A DNA stretch of 7,929 nt from Candidatus Poribacteria bacterium (GTDB lineage Bacteria > Poribacteria > WGA-4E > UBA9662): the NCBI GenBank assembly GCA_002697225.1, contig NZUQ01000112.1, positions 3,816-11,744 on the forward strand, in the 5' to 3' direction. Position numbers and translations under genes: made by a program. The notes below the pieces were generated by a model. It did no database searches. It was not told where the DNA came from and worked only from the letters and a program-made list of their open reading frames with translations. This document shows positions 1 to 6,980 of the stretch, piece by piece. Each line of letters begins with the position of its first letter. Position 1 is the stretch's first letter.

Positions 1-1416
1 TTCCTTATCTGTTTTAGTGGTTCTGCTAACCTCCCAATTGATTTAGTTAATTTACCTGATGGCTTCGAAATTAATATTTACGCAGAGAATGTGAATAATG
101 CTCGATCGATGGCATTAAGTCCAAATGGTACTTTATTTGTTGGTACACGCCAAACTGGAAATGTGTATGCAATTCCAGATACTAATCGAGACTACCAAGC
201 TGATGAGGTTATCGTCGTTGCTCGTAATTTAAATATGCCGAACGGTGTTGCCTTCAGGAACGGTAGCCTTTATGTTGCTGAGCTCAATCGGATTCTAAGA
301 TATGATGAAATAGAAAATCGCCTGCGAAATCCGCCTGATCCCGTCGTAGTGAATGCTGAATTTCCGACGGATCCTCACCATGGTTGGAAATTTATTCGAT
401 TTGGCCCTGATAATCGATTATATGTACCAGTTGGTGCCCCTTGTAACGTATGTGAACGGAAGGACCAACGTTATGCTTCAATTATGCGGATGCAACCAGA
501 TGGATCGGAACTCGAGATTTTTGCTCACGGTGTACGAAACACAGTTGGTTTTGATTGGCATCCTAAAACAAAAGAGCTATGGTTTACTGACAACGGACGA
601 GATATGCTGGGTGATGACATTCCTCCTGATGAATTGAATCATGCTCCCCAAGAAGGGTTGCATTTCGGATTTCCCTATCTCCACGGAAAAAACATATTGG
701 ATCCTGATTTTGGCAAAAAAAGAGATATCAATAATATGGTAACTCCCGCGATAGAATTGGGGCCTCACGTTGCAGCTCTCGGCATGCGTTTTTACAATGG
801 AACAATGTTTCCTACAGAATATACGGACCAGATTTTTATTGCCGAACACGGCTCGTGGAATCGTACTGTCCCAATTGGATACCGAATTACACTCGTTCGG
901 TTGGAGGGAGGGGAGGCGATTTCTTATGAAGTTTTCGCTGATGGATGGCTGAAGGAAGACGGCAGCAGGTGGGGACGCCCAGTTGATTTACTCATTATGC
1001 CAGATGGAGCCATGTTGGTTTCCGACGATTATGGTAATGCCATTTATCGTATTACCAACACCAATCCAAACAAGGTTAAGCTGAAAAAAAGTAGCCCTGT
1101 CTTCCTTGGTCAGATCAAACAAGCCGAGTCAATGATTTTCCAAAATTACCCAAACCCATTCAATCCAGAGACATGGATTCCTTACTACATTAATCGTCGA
1201 TCTAGCGCAAATATTACGATTTATCAAACAGATGGCACCGTAGTTACCCAAATCTATTTGGGGATCAGAGAACCGGGACTTTATGTCACACCGGGTGGTG
1301 CCGCATTCTGGAATGGGAGAGATACAAATGGGGATTTGCTATCAAGTGGAATCTATTTCTATCGGCTAGAAGCAAATGAGCGTAGTCAAGTGAAGCAGAT
1401 GGTGTTATTAAAATAG
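1..1416 (+). CDS. PQQ-type glucose/sorbosone dehydrogenase-like secreted protein with C-terminal sorting/Ig-like tail (5' partial)
   Basis: The frame is open from the first base and has no ATG, GTG or TTG before the GTG at 91. That GTG lies inside conserved sequence, so the gene starts left of the window; 471 codons are visible. The first residues (FLICFSGSA) look like the end of a signal peptide. Next comes LPDGFEINIYA, the usual entry to the COG2133 glucose/sorbosone dehydrogenase beta-propeller. Family motifs follow: ARSMALSPNGTLFVGTR, HHGWKFIRFGPDNRLYVPVG, a CNVC pair, HGVRNTVGFDWHP, ELWFTDNGRD, AEHGSWNR, GRPVDLLIMPDG and SDDYGNAIYRI. After a short linker, about residues 380-471 form a YPNPFNP-type domain with DGRD-like and SSGIYFYRL elements ending in MVLLK, resembling FlgD-Ig/Por-type secretion tails. 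The likely role is extracytoplasmic oxidation of a sugar or other alcohol/aldehyde with PQQ; the substrate cannot be told. The gene is convergent with folK and unrelated to the fab cluster. The family call is strong, the enzyme activity only inferred. Confidence 0.85.
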   Translation, partial: FLICFSGSANLPIDLVNLPDGFEINIYAENVNNARSMALSPNGTLFVGTRQTGNVYAIPDTNRDYQADEVIVVARNLNMPNGVAFRNGSLYVAELNRILRYDEIENRLRNPPDPVVVNAEFPTDPHHGWKFIRFGPDNRLYVPVGAPCNVCERKDQRYASIMRMQPDGSELEIFAHGVRNTVGFDWHPKTKELWFTDNGRDMLGDDIPPDELNHAPQEGLHFGFPYLHGKNILDPDFGKKRDINNMVTPAIELGPHVAALGMRFYNGTMFPTEYTDQIFIAEHGSWNRTVPIGYRITLVRLEGGEAISYEVFADGWLKEDGSRWGRPVDLLIMPDGAMLVSDDYGNAIYRITNTNPNKVKLKKSSPVFLGQIKQAESMIFQNYPNPFNPETWIPYYINRRSSANITIYQTDGTVVTQIYLGIREPGLYVTPGGAAFWNGRDTNGDLLSSGIYFYRLEANERSQVKQMVLLK

Positions 1417-1438
1417 AAATGGATCTACTCGCCTAGAA

Positions 1439-1927
1439 TTACTTGAAACGCCTAATTTGTATAGGCTCTGAGCATTTGAAATCTTGAATTTCTTTTTGTA
1501 GAATTGGGTGAACAAGATTGTTTGCTATTTCACACAAAGGGATCAATACAAAGTCGCGTCGATGCATTTCTGGGTGAGGGATAGTCAAATTGGGAGTATC
1601 GATGATTCGGTTGCCATACATGAGGATATCCAAATCAATTTCACGTGGTCCCCAACGGAAACGTAGCTGACGACCAACCTCTATCTCTATTTCCTGTAAC
1701 CTTCTAAACAGGTCATGTGGGGGAATCAACGTCTCAACTTCGGCAACACCATTCAGAAATGGAGCTTGAATTTTATAACCAACAGGATCAGTTTCATAGA
1801 TCGACGATACCACTCGGATAGCCACCGTTTCCGCTAGTAGATCTAGGGCTCGATCGATATAAAATCTTCGATCACCAACATTTGATCCTAAACCGATATA
1901 AACAAGTTCGTGGTTAGGTTCCACCAT
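1439..1927 (-). CDS. folK: 2-amino-4-hydroxy-6-hydroxymethyldihydropteridine pyrophosphokinase (HPPK)
   Basis: This 162-residue protein has the usual length for HPPK. HPPK transfers pyrophosphate from ATP to 6-hydroxymethyl-7,8-dihydropterin, the step before dihydropteroate synthase in cytoplasmic folate synthesis. It opens with [11 protein letters not shown] (residues 10-20), the substrate-binding N-terminus of the family. [10 protein letters not shown] (41-50) and [10 protein letters not shown] (57-66) follow. The signature [12 protein letters not shown] spans 91-102, with Asp98 and Asp100 matching the two magnesium-binding aspartates. [16 protein letters not shown] (116-131) is the conserved C-terminal motif. 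The ATG at 1927 lies inside the end of fabF (14-nt overlap) and has only a weak Shine-Dalgarno (GAAAAAGT upstream), so translation is probably coupled to fabF. It is the last gene of the minus-strand cluster and stops 22 bp from the end of the convergent dehydrogenase gene. No folB or folP is visible nearby. Confidence 0.95.
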   Translation of the reverse strand: MVEPNHELVYIGLGSNVGDRRFYIDRALDLLAETVAIRVVSSIYETDPVGYKIQAPFLNGVAEVETLIPPHDLFRRLQEIEIEVGRQLRFRWGPREIDLDILMYGNRIIDTPNLTIPHPEMHRRDFVLIPLCEIANNLVHPILQKEIQDFKCSEPIQIRRFK

Positions 1928-3155
1928 ACTTTTTCAAAACGATGGAAGTATTATGACCTCCAAATCCAAATGAGTTGGATAGCACAACGTTGAGTTCTGC
2001 AAAACGACCTTCATTGGGAACATAGTCTAAGTCGCAATCTGGATCTGGGTTTTCCAGATTGATTGTTGGAGGAAGAGAGCTATGTTCTATTGCGCCAATG
2101 CAAGCAATGAGCTCAATGGCGCCTGCGGCTCCGAGTAAATGTCCCGTCATTGATTTAGTCGAACTTACCGGGATACGGTAAGCATAATCATCAAATAGCA
2201 TTTTAATCGCTGACGTCTCGGCCGAGTCGCCAGCCGGTGTCGAAGTTCCATGAGTGTTAATATAATCAACATCCTGCGGGTTTAACTTTGCCCCCTCCAA
2301 CGCGAACTCCATTGCTTTGGAGGCTCCTTCACCATCGTTACGAGGATGCACCATGTCATAAGCATCAGCCGTCATACCACAGCCCACAATTTCAGCATAA
2401 ATATTGGCGTTTCGCTTTTGTGCGTGTTCTAGCGATTCCAAGATAATAATACCTGATCCTTCTCCCATAACAAACCCATCACGTTCTTTATCAAAAGGTC
2501 GACTAGCGTGTTTGGGATCATCATTTCGAGTTGACATGGCTCGCATTGAGTCAAATCCAGCATAACCAAGCGGCGTAATTGCGGCTTCAGTACCACCTGT
2601 AAACATAACGTCGGCATGACTTTGTTGGATAAGTCTATATGCTTCACCAATTGCGTTGTTTGATGTAGCACAAGCCGTTACTGAAGCAAAGTTTGGCCCT
2701 TTGGCGTTCATTAACATCGATACACGTCCGGAAGCCATATTAATAATTTCGTGCGGGACAAAAAATGGACTTACTCGTTTAGGTCCTTTCAGAGCGAGCG
2801 CACGGGCATTTTCCTCCATCACACAGATCCCACCAATACCAGAACCGATACCAACACCAACCCTATAGGGGTCTATATTATCTAGATTAATATCAGCATC
2901 CTCACGAGCCGTGACAGCGCCTGCAATTGCGTATTGAATGAACAATGGAAGTCGAGATGCTTCCTTACGTGAGATAAACTTTTCACCATCAAATCCCTTT
3001 ACTTCCCCACCTATTTGAGATCGGAATTCAGTTGTATCAAAACGCGTAACATAATCAATGCCATTTTTGCCAGACAAAACCCCGTCCCAAAAATCGTCTT
3101 TGGAATTTCCAATAGGAGTAATCGCGCCTATACCAGTAACAACAACCCGCTTCAA
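1914..3155 (-). CDS. fabF: 3-oxoacyl-[acyl-carrier-protein] synthase II (beta-ketoacyl-ACP synthase II, KAS II)
   Basis: FabF condenses malonyl-ACP with a growing acyl-ACP, the elongation step of type II fatty acid synthesis in the cytoplasm. The thiolase-fold protein shows the full Cys-His-His triad with the start used here: Cys162 in [10 protein letters not shown], His302 in [11 protein letters not shown] and His339 in [13 protein letters not shown], with Lys334 just before it. Each is one off the E. coli FabF numbers (163, 303, 340, 335). The C-terminus has NSFGFGGHN, the gatekeeper-phenylalanine region. The open frame reaches a TTG at 3182 (422 aa). I prefer the TTG at 3155 because it is preceded by AAGGGG with a 6-nt spacer, gives 413 residues as in E. 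coli, and begins [10 protein letters not shown] like other family members. It follows acpP after 79 nt and overlaps folK by 14 nt. The two-His triad and acpP-fabF order favour KAS II over FabB. Confidence 0.96.
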   Translation of the reverse strand: MKRVVVTGIGAITPIGNSKDDFWDGVLSGKNGIDYVTRFDTTEFRSQIGGEVKGFDGEKFISRKEASRLPLFIQYAIAGAVTAREDADINLDNIDPYRVGVGIGSGIGGICVMEENARALALKGPKRVSPFFVPHEIINMASGRVSMLMNAKGPNFASVTACATSNNAIGEAYRLIQQSHADVMFTGGTEAAITPLGYAGFDSMRAMSTRNDDPKHASRPFDKERDGFVMGEGSGIIILESLEHAQKRNANIYAEIVGCGMTADAYDMVHPRNDGEGASKAMEFALEGAKLNPQDVDYINTHGTSTPAGDSAETSAIKMLFDDYAYRIPVSSTKSMTGHLLGAAGAIELIACIGAIEHSSLPPTINLENPDPDCDLDYVPNEGRFAELNVVLSNSFGFGGHNTSIVLKKYGGT

Positions 3156-3161
3156 GTTTTT

Positions 3162-3167
3162 CCCCTT
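3162..3167 (-). promoter_or_regulatory. Shine-Dalgarno deciding the TTG start of fabF
   Basis: On the minus strand AAGGGG is followed by six bases (AAAAAC) and then the TTG at 3155. It supports this rare start over the upstream in-frame TTG at 3182, whose nearest purine run (AGGG) is only four bases away and whose use would add nine non-conserved residues. Confidence 0.6.
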
Positions 3168-3234
3168 ATAGTTGAGTACCAATTAGCCCTAGGATTGTTT
3201 TAGGAATGCTCATCAAGCGAAGGTTAGAAACACT

Positions 3235-3468
3235 TTACAATTTATCTTCCAAATATTTGAGAACATCACCAACCGTTCTAATGTTCTCAGCATCTTCATC
3301 TGGGATTTCAATGTCGAATTCTTCTTCAAAGGCCATAATTAATTCGACTGTATCCAGAGAATCCGCTCCCAGATCATCCATAAACGAATCACCATCCGAA
3401 ATGTTATCGCTATCAGCATCTAGTTGTTCAACAATTAATTCAATAACTTTTGCTTTATCAACTGCCAT
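3235..3468 (-). CDS. acpP: Acyl carrier protein
   Basis: This small acidic protein of 77 residues carries fatty acyl intermediates on a 4'-phosphopantetheine arm. The attachment serine is Ser37 in [13 protein letters not shown], the same position as in E. coli ACP counted with the initiator Met. Helix II continues as [21 protein letters not shown], and the C-terminal helix has [10 protein letters not shown], all typical. The ATG at 3468 is chosen over the in-frame TTG at 3480 because the TTGGAG that would encode those extra residues contains the Shine-Dalgarno for this ATG. It lies between fabG (106-nt spacer) and fabF (79-nt spacer), the only two sizeable gaps in the cluster. This fits separate or boosted expression of a protein needed in great excess over the enzymes, but that is inference. 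Confidence 0.97.
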   Translation of the reverse strand: MAVDKAKVIELIVEQLDADSDNISDGDSFMDDLGADSLDTVELIMAFEEEFDIEIPDEDAENIRTVGDVLKYLEDKL

Positions 3469-3574
3469 ATCTCGCTCCAAATATTTTGTTTGATAATTAT
3501 TAATTTATTGAGAACCCAAGTCTCAGTTTTTTGTGAATATGTCAAAGAATCGAATATTTCAGGGTGAACAAATC
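3469..3574 (-). promoter_or_regulatory. fabG-acpP spacer, possible acpP promoter/leader region
   Basis: This 106-nt AT-rich spacer is the longest in the minus-strand cluster. On the minus strand it holds a perfect -35-like TTGACA (3545-3540), but no good -10 hexamer lies 16-18 bases on (GACTTG at 17). A -10-like AATAAT lies further down, in the run AATTAATAATTATC, with only a poor -35 (GAGACT) at 17 bases. A small inverted repeat, TGAGA/TCTCA with a 7-nt loop, sits at 3509-3525. A separate acpP promoter is plausible but not shown. Confidence 0.25.
3475..3478 (-). promoter_or_regulatory. Shine-Dalgarno deciding the ATG start of acpP
   Basis: GGAG on the minus strand lies six bases (CGAGAT) before the ATG at 3468. 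It fixes the start and excludes the longer reading from the TTG at 3480. Confidence 0.7.
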
Positions 3575-4315
3575 TTACATTCTCATCCCTCCATCAACCT
3601 GTATAACTTGTCCTGTAATATATTGAGCGGAGGAAGATGCAAGAAATTTGGAAACTTCAGCAACATCCTCCACGGAACCGAACGATCTCATAGGAATGAG
3701 GTCAAGTATTTTTTGACGATTTTCTTCAGAAAATTCTGCTGTCATATCAGTAGTGATAAAACCTGGTGCGATTGCGTTAACTCTAATTCCACGATTAGCC
3801 ACTTCTTTGGCAACCGATTTCGTTAAACCAACCATTCCTGCCTTGGCCGCAGCGTAGTTTGCTTGACCAGCGTTACCAACGATCCCAACAATGGAAGATA
3901 TATTGATGATACACCCTGTCTTTTGCCGAATCATCGGGCGAATTACCTCTCGGGTGCAATAGGCAGCGCCAGTCAAATTAGTTTGTATAACTGCTTCCCA
4001 ATCTTCATCTTTCATTCGCATCAGTAATGTATCACGGGTAATACCCGCATTATTGATAAGAATATCAATTTTCCCAAATTCCGAAAGTGTTTTTTCGACA
4101 AGTGTTTCTACATCAGTCCTACTTGAGACATCTGCTTGAATTGCAAGTGCACTGTATCCTTGGCTGACCAAAGCGTCTGCTGTTTGATTTACTGAGTCTG
4201 TTGAACGTGAACAGATCATAATGTGTGCGCCTGCCTGACAAAAAGAATGGGCAATCGCTTTACCAATACCACGGGATCCCCCAGTAATGATAGCAACCTT
4301 TCCTTCAAGGCTCAT
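3575..4315 (-). CDS. fabG: 3-oxoacyl-[acyl-carrier-protein] reductase
   Basis: FabG reduces 3-ketoacyl-ACP to 3-hydroxyacyl-ACP with NADPH. The 246-residue product is a classical short-chain dehydrogenase of the normal FabG length. It has the nucleotide-binding TGGSRGIG at 11-18, the ADVSS acidic region at 61-65 and NNAG at 88-91. The catalytic tetrad is Asn113, Ser141, Tyr154 and Lys158 (GNAGQANYAAAKAG). PGFITTDMT at 184-192 and the C-terminal GQVIQVDGGMRM are family hallmarks. The ATG overlaps the fabD stop as ATGA (4 nt), and no close Shine-Dalgarno is seen (GGAAC is more than 10 bases upstream). Translation is therefore probably coupled to fabD. Position between fabD and acpP separates it from the many other SDR enzymes and makes the fatty-acid role near certain. 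Confidence 0.97.
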   Translation of the reverse strand: MSLEGKVAIITGGSRGIGKAIAHSFCQAGAHIMICSRSTDSVNQTADALVSQGYSALAIQADVSSRTDVETLVEKTLSEFGKIDILINNAGITRDTLLMRMKDEDWEAVIQTNLTGAAYCTREVIRPMIRQKTGCIINISSIVGIVGNAGQANYAAAKAGMVGLTKSVAKEVANRGIRVNAIAPGFITTDMTAEFSEENRQKILDLIPMRSFGSVEDVAEVSKFLASSSAQYITGQVIQVDGGMRM

Positions 4316-5244
4316 GCGGTATTAGTTCCATTAAGAGTTCGTTCAAGACTTTTCATATCTTCGACATTAAAGCAAATACTGTCATTTCCAATTCGACGGA
4401 CAAGACCAGATAAGACGGATCCTGGTCCCAATTCAATAAAATGAGATATTCCATCTCCCTTCATAAGCTGAACCGACTTCTCCCATAGAACAGAATTAGT
4501 GATTTGTTGTACAAGCAGTTTTTTAATCTTCTCACCAGTTTTGGCGAAGTCACCTGTTACATTGGCAACAAAATCTATCTTGGGTTCATCAAATACATAG
4601 TCGCAGATGACAGATCCGAATTGTTTTTGTGCCGACATCATCAAATCAGAGTGAAACGCCCCACTGACAGGTAATGGAATTACCCGTTTGGCACCAGCAG
4701 ACTTCGCTAGCGGAATCGACTTTTCAAGTAATATCGTTTCTCCAGAGACAATACATTGTCCAGGAGAATTGAAATTTGCAATACTGATAACACCATCTAT
4801 TTGGTCGCAAATTCTCTCTATTTTATTATCCTCAAGTCCAATAACTGCTACCATTCCACCAGAAGTCTGAGCAGCAGATTCTGCCATGAATTTGGACCGG
4901 AATTGAACCAATCTCAAAGCAGAATCAAAATCCACAACCTCTGCAGCGATCAGCGCAGCATATTCTCCCAAGCTATGCCCAGCTACTATTTTTGCCGATA
5001 TCCCAAAACTTTGCACAACTCGTAACGAAGCAACGCTACACGTTAGAATCGCCAATTGTGTGTTTTCAGTTCGTGTTAAATCCTCAATTGGGCCGTTGAA
5101 GCATAAGTTGCTCAAATCCCAATTAAGTATCGAATTTGCCTCTTCAAAAACGGCATTGGCTTCTGCAAAGTTGGACGAGAGATCAAACCCCATCCCCACT
5201 TTTTGCGCTCCCTGCCCTGGAAAAACAAAAGCCAAATCTGTCAT
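4312..5244 (-). CDS. fabD: Malonyl-CoA:ACP transacylase
   Basis: FabD moves malonyl groups from CoA to the acyl carrier protein, supplying extender units to FabH and FabF. With the start used here it has 310 residues, the usual length. It begins TDLAFVFPGQGAQKVGMG with the oxyanion-hole Gln11. The nucleophile Ser91 is in GHSLGEYAAL, Arg116 (QFRSKFM) binds the malonyl carboxylate, and His198 in SGAFHSD completes the dyad; E. coli numbers are 92, 117 and 201. The C-terminus has FIELGPGSVLSGLVRR. The frame is open to a TTG at 5268, but the ATG at 5244 is preferred. It forms an ATGA overlap with the fabH stop, and residues upstream of it are not conserved. It overlaps fabG by 4 nt in the same way. 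No strong Shine-Dalgarno precedes it, so coupling is likely. Confidence 0.96.
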   Translation of the reverse strand: MTDLAFVFPGQGAQKVGMGFDLSSNFAEANAVFEEANSILNWDLSNLCFNGPIEDLTRTENTQLAILTCSVASLRVVQSFGISAKIVAGHSLGEYAALIAAEVVDFDSALRLVQFRSKFMAESAAQTSGGMVAVIGLEDNKIERICDQIDGVISIANFNSPGQCIVSGETILLEKSIPLAKSAGAKRVIPLPVSGAFHSDLMMSAQKQFGSVICDYVFDEPKIDFVANVTGDFAKTGEKIKKLLVQQITNSVLWEKSVQLMKGDGISHFIELGPGSVLSGLVRRIGNDSICFNVEDMKSLERTLNGTNTA

Positions 5245-6224
5245 AACCGAATCAGTGTGCTTCCCCAAGTCAGTCCAGCACCGAATACAGTAAGAAGAAT
5301 TAGGTCCCCAACTTTTGCATGCCCCTCACAGATAGCTTCATCAAGCGCAACGATCACCGAGGCTGCAGAAGTATTACCATATTGATTAACGTTAACATAC
5401 ATTTTCTCAGGATCTATTCCAATCCGGTCAACAACAGCTTCAATAATCCGGCTGTTTGCCTGATGTGGAATAACCAAATCGATTTGATCAATAGAAACAC
5501 CTGCAGTATCCAAAGTTTTTTGAGCTGCTTCCGGCATAATACGCACAGCGAGCTTAAAAACCTCTTGTCCTCTCATTTTGACGGTATGCAGTTTTTGGTC
5601 TATGGTTGCAGCGTTTGCTGGTATACGAGATCCCCCTGCTGGGACACCAAGTAAATTAGCATCTGCATATGCACCATCCGCACCACAATATGAAGCAAGA
5701 ATGCCTGGTTCTTCCGATACCTGTACGATAGCAGCTCCAGCTGCATCACCAAATAGAACACAGGTTGATCTGTCCTCCCAGTTGACAATCCTGCTGAAGA
5801 TCTCAGCACCAATGACCAATATAGTATCATAGCGCGAACTTTTGATCATCCCATCGGCAAGATCAAGCCCATAAACAAAGCCTGAACATGCAGCCGAGAG
5901 ATCAAAGCTAGATGCCTTTTTAGCCCCAATTCCATTTTGGACGGAACATGCGGTTGATGGAAATGCAGAATCAGGTGTCGCGGTGCTAACGATAATCATA
6001 TCGATTTCAAGTGGATCGATATCGGCGCTTTTTATTGCTTGCCGTGCTGCACGGATGCCCAAATCGGATGTTGCCATTTTCTCATCAGCAATACGTCTTT
6101 CAGAAATGCCGGTCATTTTCAGTATCCACTCGTTACTAGTATCTACCATTTTTTCAAGATCGAAGTTAGTTAGGATCTTATCTGGTAGATATGATCCAGT
6201 TCCAATAAGCGCTGATGATCTCAT
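5241..6224 (-). CDS. fabH: 3-oxoacyl-[acyl-carrier-protein] synthase III (KAS III)
   Basis: FabH starts fatty acid synthesis by condensing acetyl-CoA (or another short acyl-CoA) with malonyl-ACP. The 327-residue product has the KAS III entry GTGSYLPDKILTN (8-20) and TSNEWILKMTGISERR (29-44). The triad is Cys113 in DLSAACSGFVYGL, His254 in IPHQANSRII and Asn284 in QYGNTSAAS. GDAAGAA (159-165) and the C-terminal FGAGLTWGS (314-322) complete the family pattern. A GTG at 6230 is in frame, but the ATG at 6224 has AAGGA seven bases upstream, while that GTG would be only one base from the same site. It begins 15 bp after rpmF ends and overlaps fabD by 4 nt. Whether it takes straight or branched starter acyl-CoAs cannot be read from the sequence. 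The usual upstream partner plsX is missing. Confidence 0.97.
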   Translation of the reverse strand: MRSSALIGTGSYLPDKILTNFDLEKMVDTSNEWILKMTGISERRIADEKMATSDLGIRAARQAIKSADIDPLEIDMIIVSTATPDSAFPSTACSVQNGIGAKKASSFDLSAACSGFVYGLDLADGMIKSSRYDTILVIGAEIFSRIVNWEDRSTCVLFGDAAGAAIVQVSEEPGILASYCGADGAYADANLLGVPAGGSRIPANAATIDQKLHTVKMRGQEVFKLAVRIMPEAAQKTLDTAGVSIDQIDLVIPHQANSRIIEAVVDRIGIDPEKMYVNVNQYGNTSAASVIVALDEAICEGHAKVGDLILLTVFGAGLTWGSTLIRL

Positions 6225-6231
6225 GTTCACT

Positions 6232-6236
6232 TCCTT
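6232..6236 (-). promoter_or_regulatory. Shine-Dalgarno deciding the ATG start of fabH
   Basis: AAGGA on the minus strand, seven bases before the ATG at 6224, lies in the 15-bp gap just after the rpmF stop. It favours this ATG over the GTG at 6230 and places fabH translation directly behind rpmF. Confidence 0.65.
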
Positions 6237-6239
6237 CAG

Positions 6240-6434
6240 TTATTCAGCGTCTCCATCTACCTTTTGTTTTATAATCTGTCGTCCATTGTAATAACCGCAA
6301 GACTGGCAGGCATGATGGGGGCGGGCAATTTCGCCACAATTCGTGCATTCAGCGATGGACTTTTGTTTTAAGGCATAGTGGCTTCTGCCCATCATTTTCT
6401 TTGAATATGATTTTCTTCGCTTAGGGTGTGCCAT
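6240..6434 (-). CDS. rpmF: 50S ribosomal protein L32, zinc-binding form
   Basis: L32 is a small basic protein of the large ribosomal subunit. The 64-residue product begins MAHPKRRKSYSKKMMGRSH, the typical N-terminus. It has a zinc ribbon with Cys30-x2-Cys33 and Cys43-x2-Cys46 (ECTNCGE and CQSCGYYNGR), so it is the cysteine-containing (C+) form. The acidic tail VDGDAE is unremarkable. The ATG at 6434 is preceded by AGGA nine bases upstream (6447-6444) and a further GGAG just before. It follows the DUF177 gene after 27 bp and precedes fabH by 15 bp. The DUF177-rpmF pair ahead of fatty acid genes is found in many bacterial phyla and links ribosome and membrane-lipid gene expression. Confidence 0.97.
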   Translation of the reverse strand: MAHPKRRKSYSKKMMGRSHYALKQKSIAECTNCGEIARPHHACQSCGYYNGRQIIKQKVDGDAE

Positions 6435-6461
6435 TTTAGCTTATCCTTTCTCCAATTTAGG

Positions 6462-6980
6462 TTAATCCCTTAGACTTAGTGTTGCAAGCTTTGCAAACGG
6501 AGATTCTATTTCTTCTGTGTTCCCCACTAGGAGTGTTTTTGCGCTCAAACCTTGCAAATCACAAGGTTCATCAGAAACGGGCCAATTAGGAATTTCCAGC
6601 AGAATCGCTTGATGTATATCTTCTGCTAAATCTATTTCATTACCAACATAATAACGTTCGCCATAGGTCTCCAAAAAGGGGTCGATTTTTCCAATTTCCT
6701 TTTCAGGGAAAAACTTTACATCAAAGTCAGCTGCAATTCCCATCCGAAAGGGCTCACCACAACGCCTACATTCAACTTCAATGTCCACGCTAATGTTTCC
6801 AATAATGCTAACACTTTTCTGCATTCGCGAGATCTCAACCTCTACTTCAACGGGTGAAGTAAACACTAACATATAATCCAAAAAATCCTCAGGAACAAAT
6901 CCAACTTCCGTAGCATTTACTCCAAACTGGTAAGGCTTGGATTCTCCATTTTGAATTTGATTAATTGAAAACTTAAGCAT
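6462..6980 (-). CDS. DUF177 (YceD-family) protein
   Basis: The 172-residue product has the size, position and central motif of the DUF177/YceD family, which almost always precedes rpmF. In E. coli and plants, relatives have been linked to 23S rRNA accumulation; the molecular mechanism is not well defined. Visible family features are the beta-rich N-terminal half, VECRRCGEPF (69-78) with a Cys71-x2-Cys74 pair, an acidic DLAEDIHQAILLEIP segment and a C-terminal LATLSL. The second cysteine group, usually two or more cysteines around a C-KGLCP-like sequence, is reduced here to Cys140 in DEPCDLQGLS. The ATG at 6980 overlaps the lysC stop by 8 nt. A TTG at 6989 is also in frame and has AGGA four bases upstream, so the start is uncertain by three codons. 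The family call rests mainly on the CxxC motif and context. Confidence 0.88.
   Translation of the reverse strand: MLKFSINQIQNGESKPYQFGVNATEVGFVPEDFLDYMLVFTSPVEVEVEISRMQKSVSIIGNISVDIEVECRRCGEPFRMGIAADFDVKFFPEKEIGKIDPFLETYGERYYVGNEIDLAEDIHQAILLEIPNWPVSDEPCDLQGLSAKTLLVGNTEEIESPFAKLATLSLRD

Noticed and set aside
91..1416. GTG at 91 as the true start of the dehydrogenase gene
   Set aside because: Conserved family sequence (LPDGFEINIYA) and an apparent signal-peptide end lie in frame before it, and no Shine-Dalgarno precedes it. The gene is cut by the window edge.
1450..1466. Small hairpin GCCTA/TAGGC just past the end of the dehydrogenase gene, as a terminator for it
   Set aside because: It lies inside the 3' end of folK, has only five base pairs and is not directly followed by a T-run. 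No convincing intrinsic terminator is visible for either convergent gene near the 22-bp junction.
3185..3210. Imperfect inverted repeat between acpP and fabF (AGC-CCTA ... TAGG-GCT with a 3-nt bulge)
   Set aside because: The stem is short and bulged, with no T-run on either strand, so it does not qualify as a terminator. It could modulate mRNA stability, but nothing in the sequence shows this.
3206..3493. Plus-strand open frames antisense to acpP, fabG, fabD and fabH (for example 3206-3493, 3533-3826, 5319-5654)
   Set aside because: They mirror strongly conserved genes on the other strand, have no recognisable domains and no good ribosome binding sites. They are shadows.
3540..3545. Perfect TTGACA on the minus strand as a confirmed sigma-70-type promoter for acpP
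   Set aside because: No acceptable -10 hexamer lies at 16-18 bases. It is kept only as a low-confidence regulatory region.
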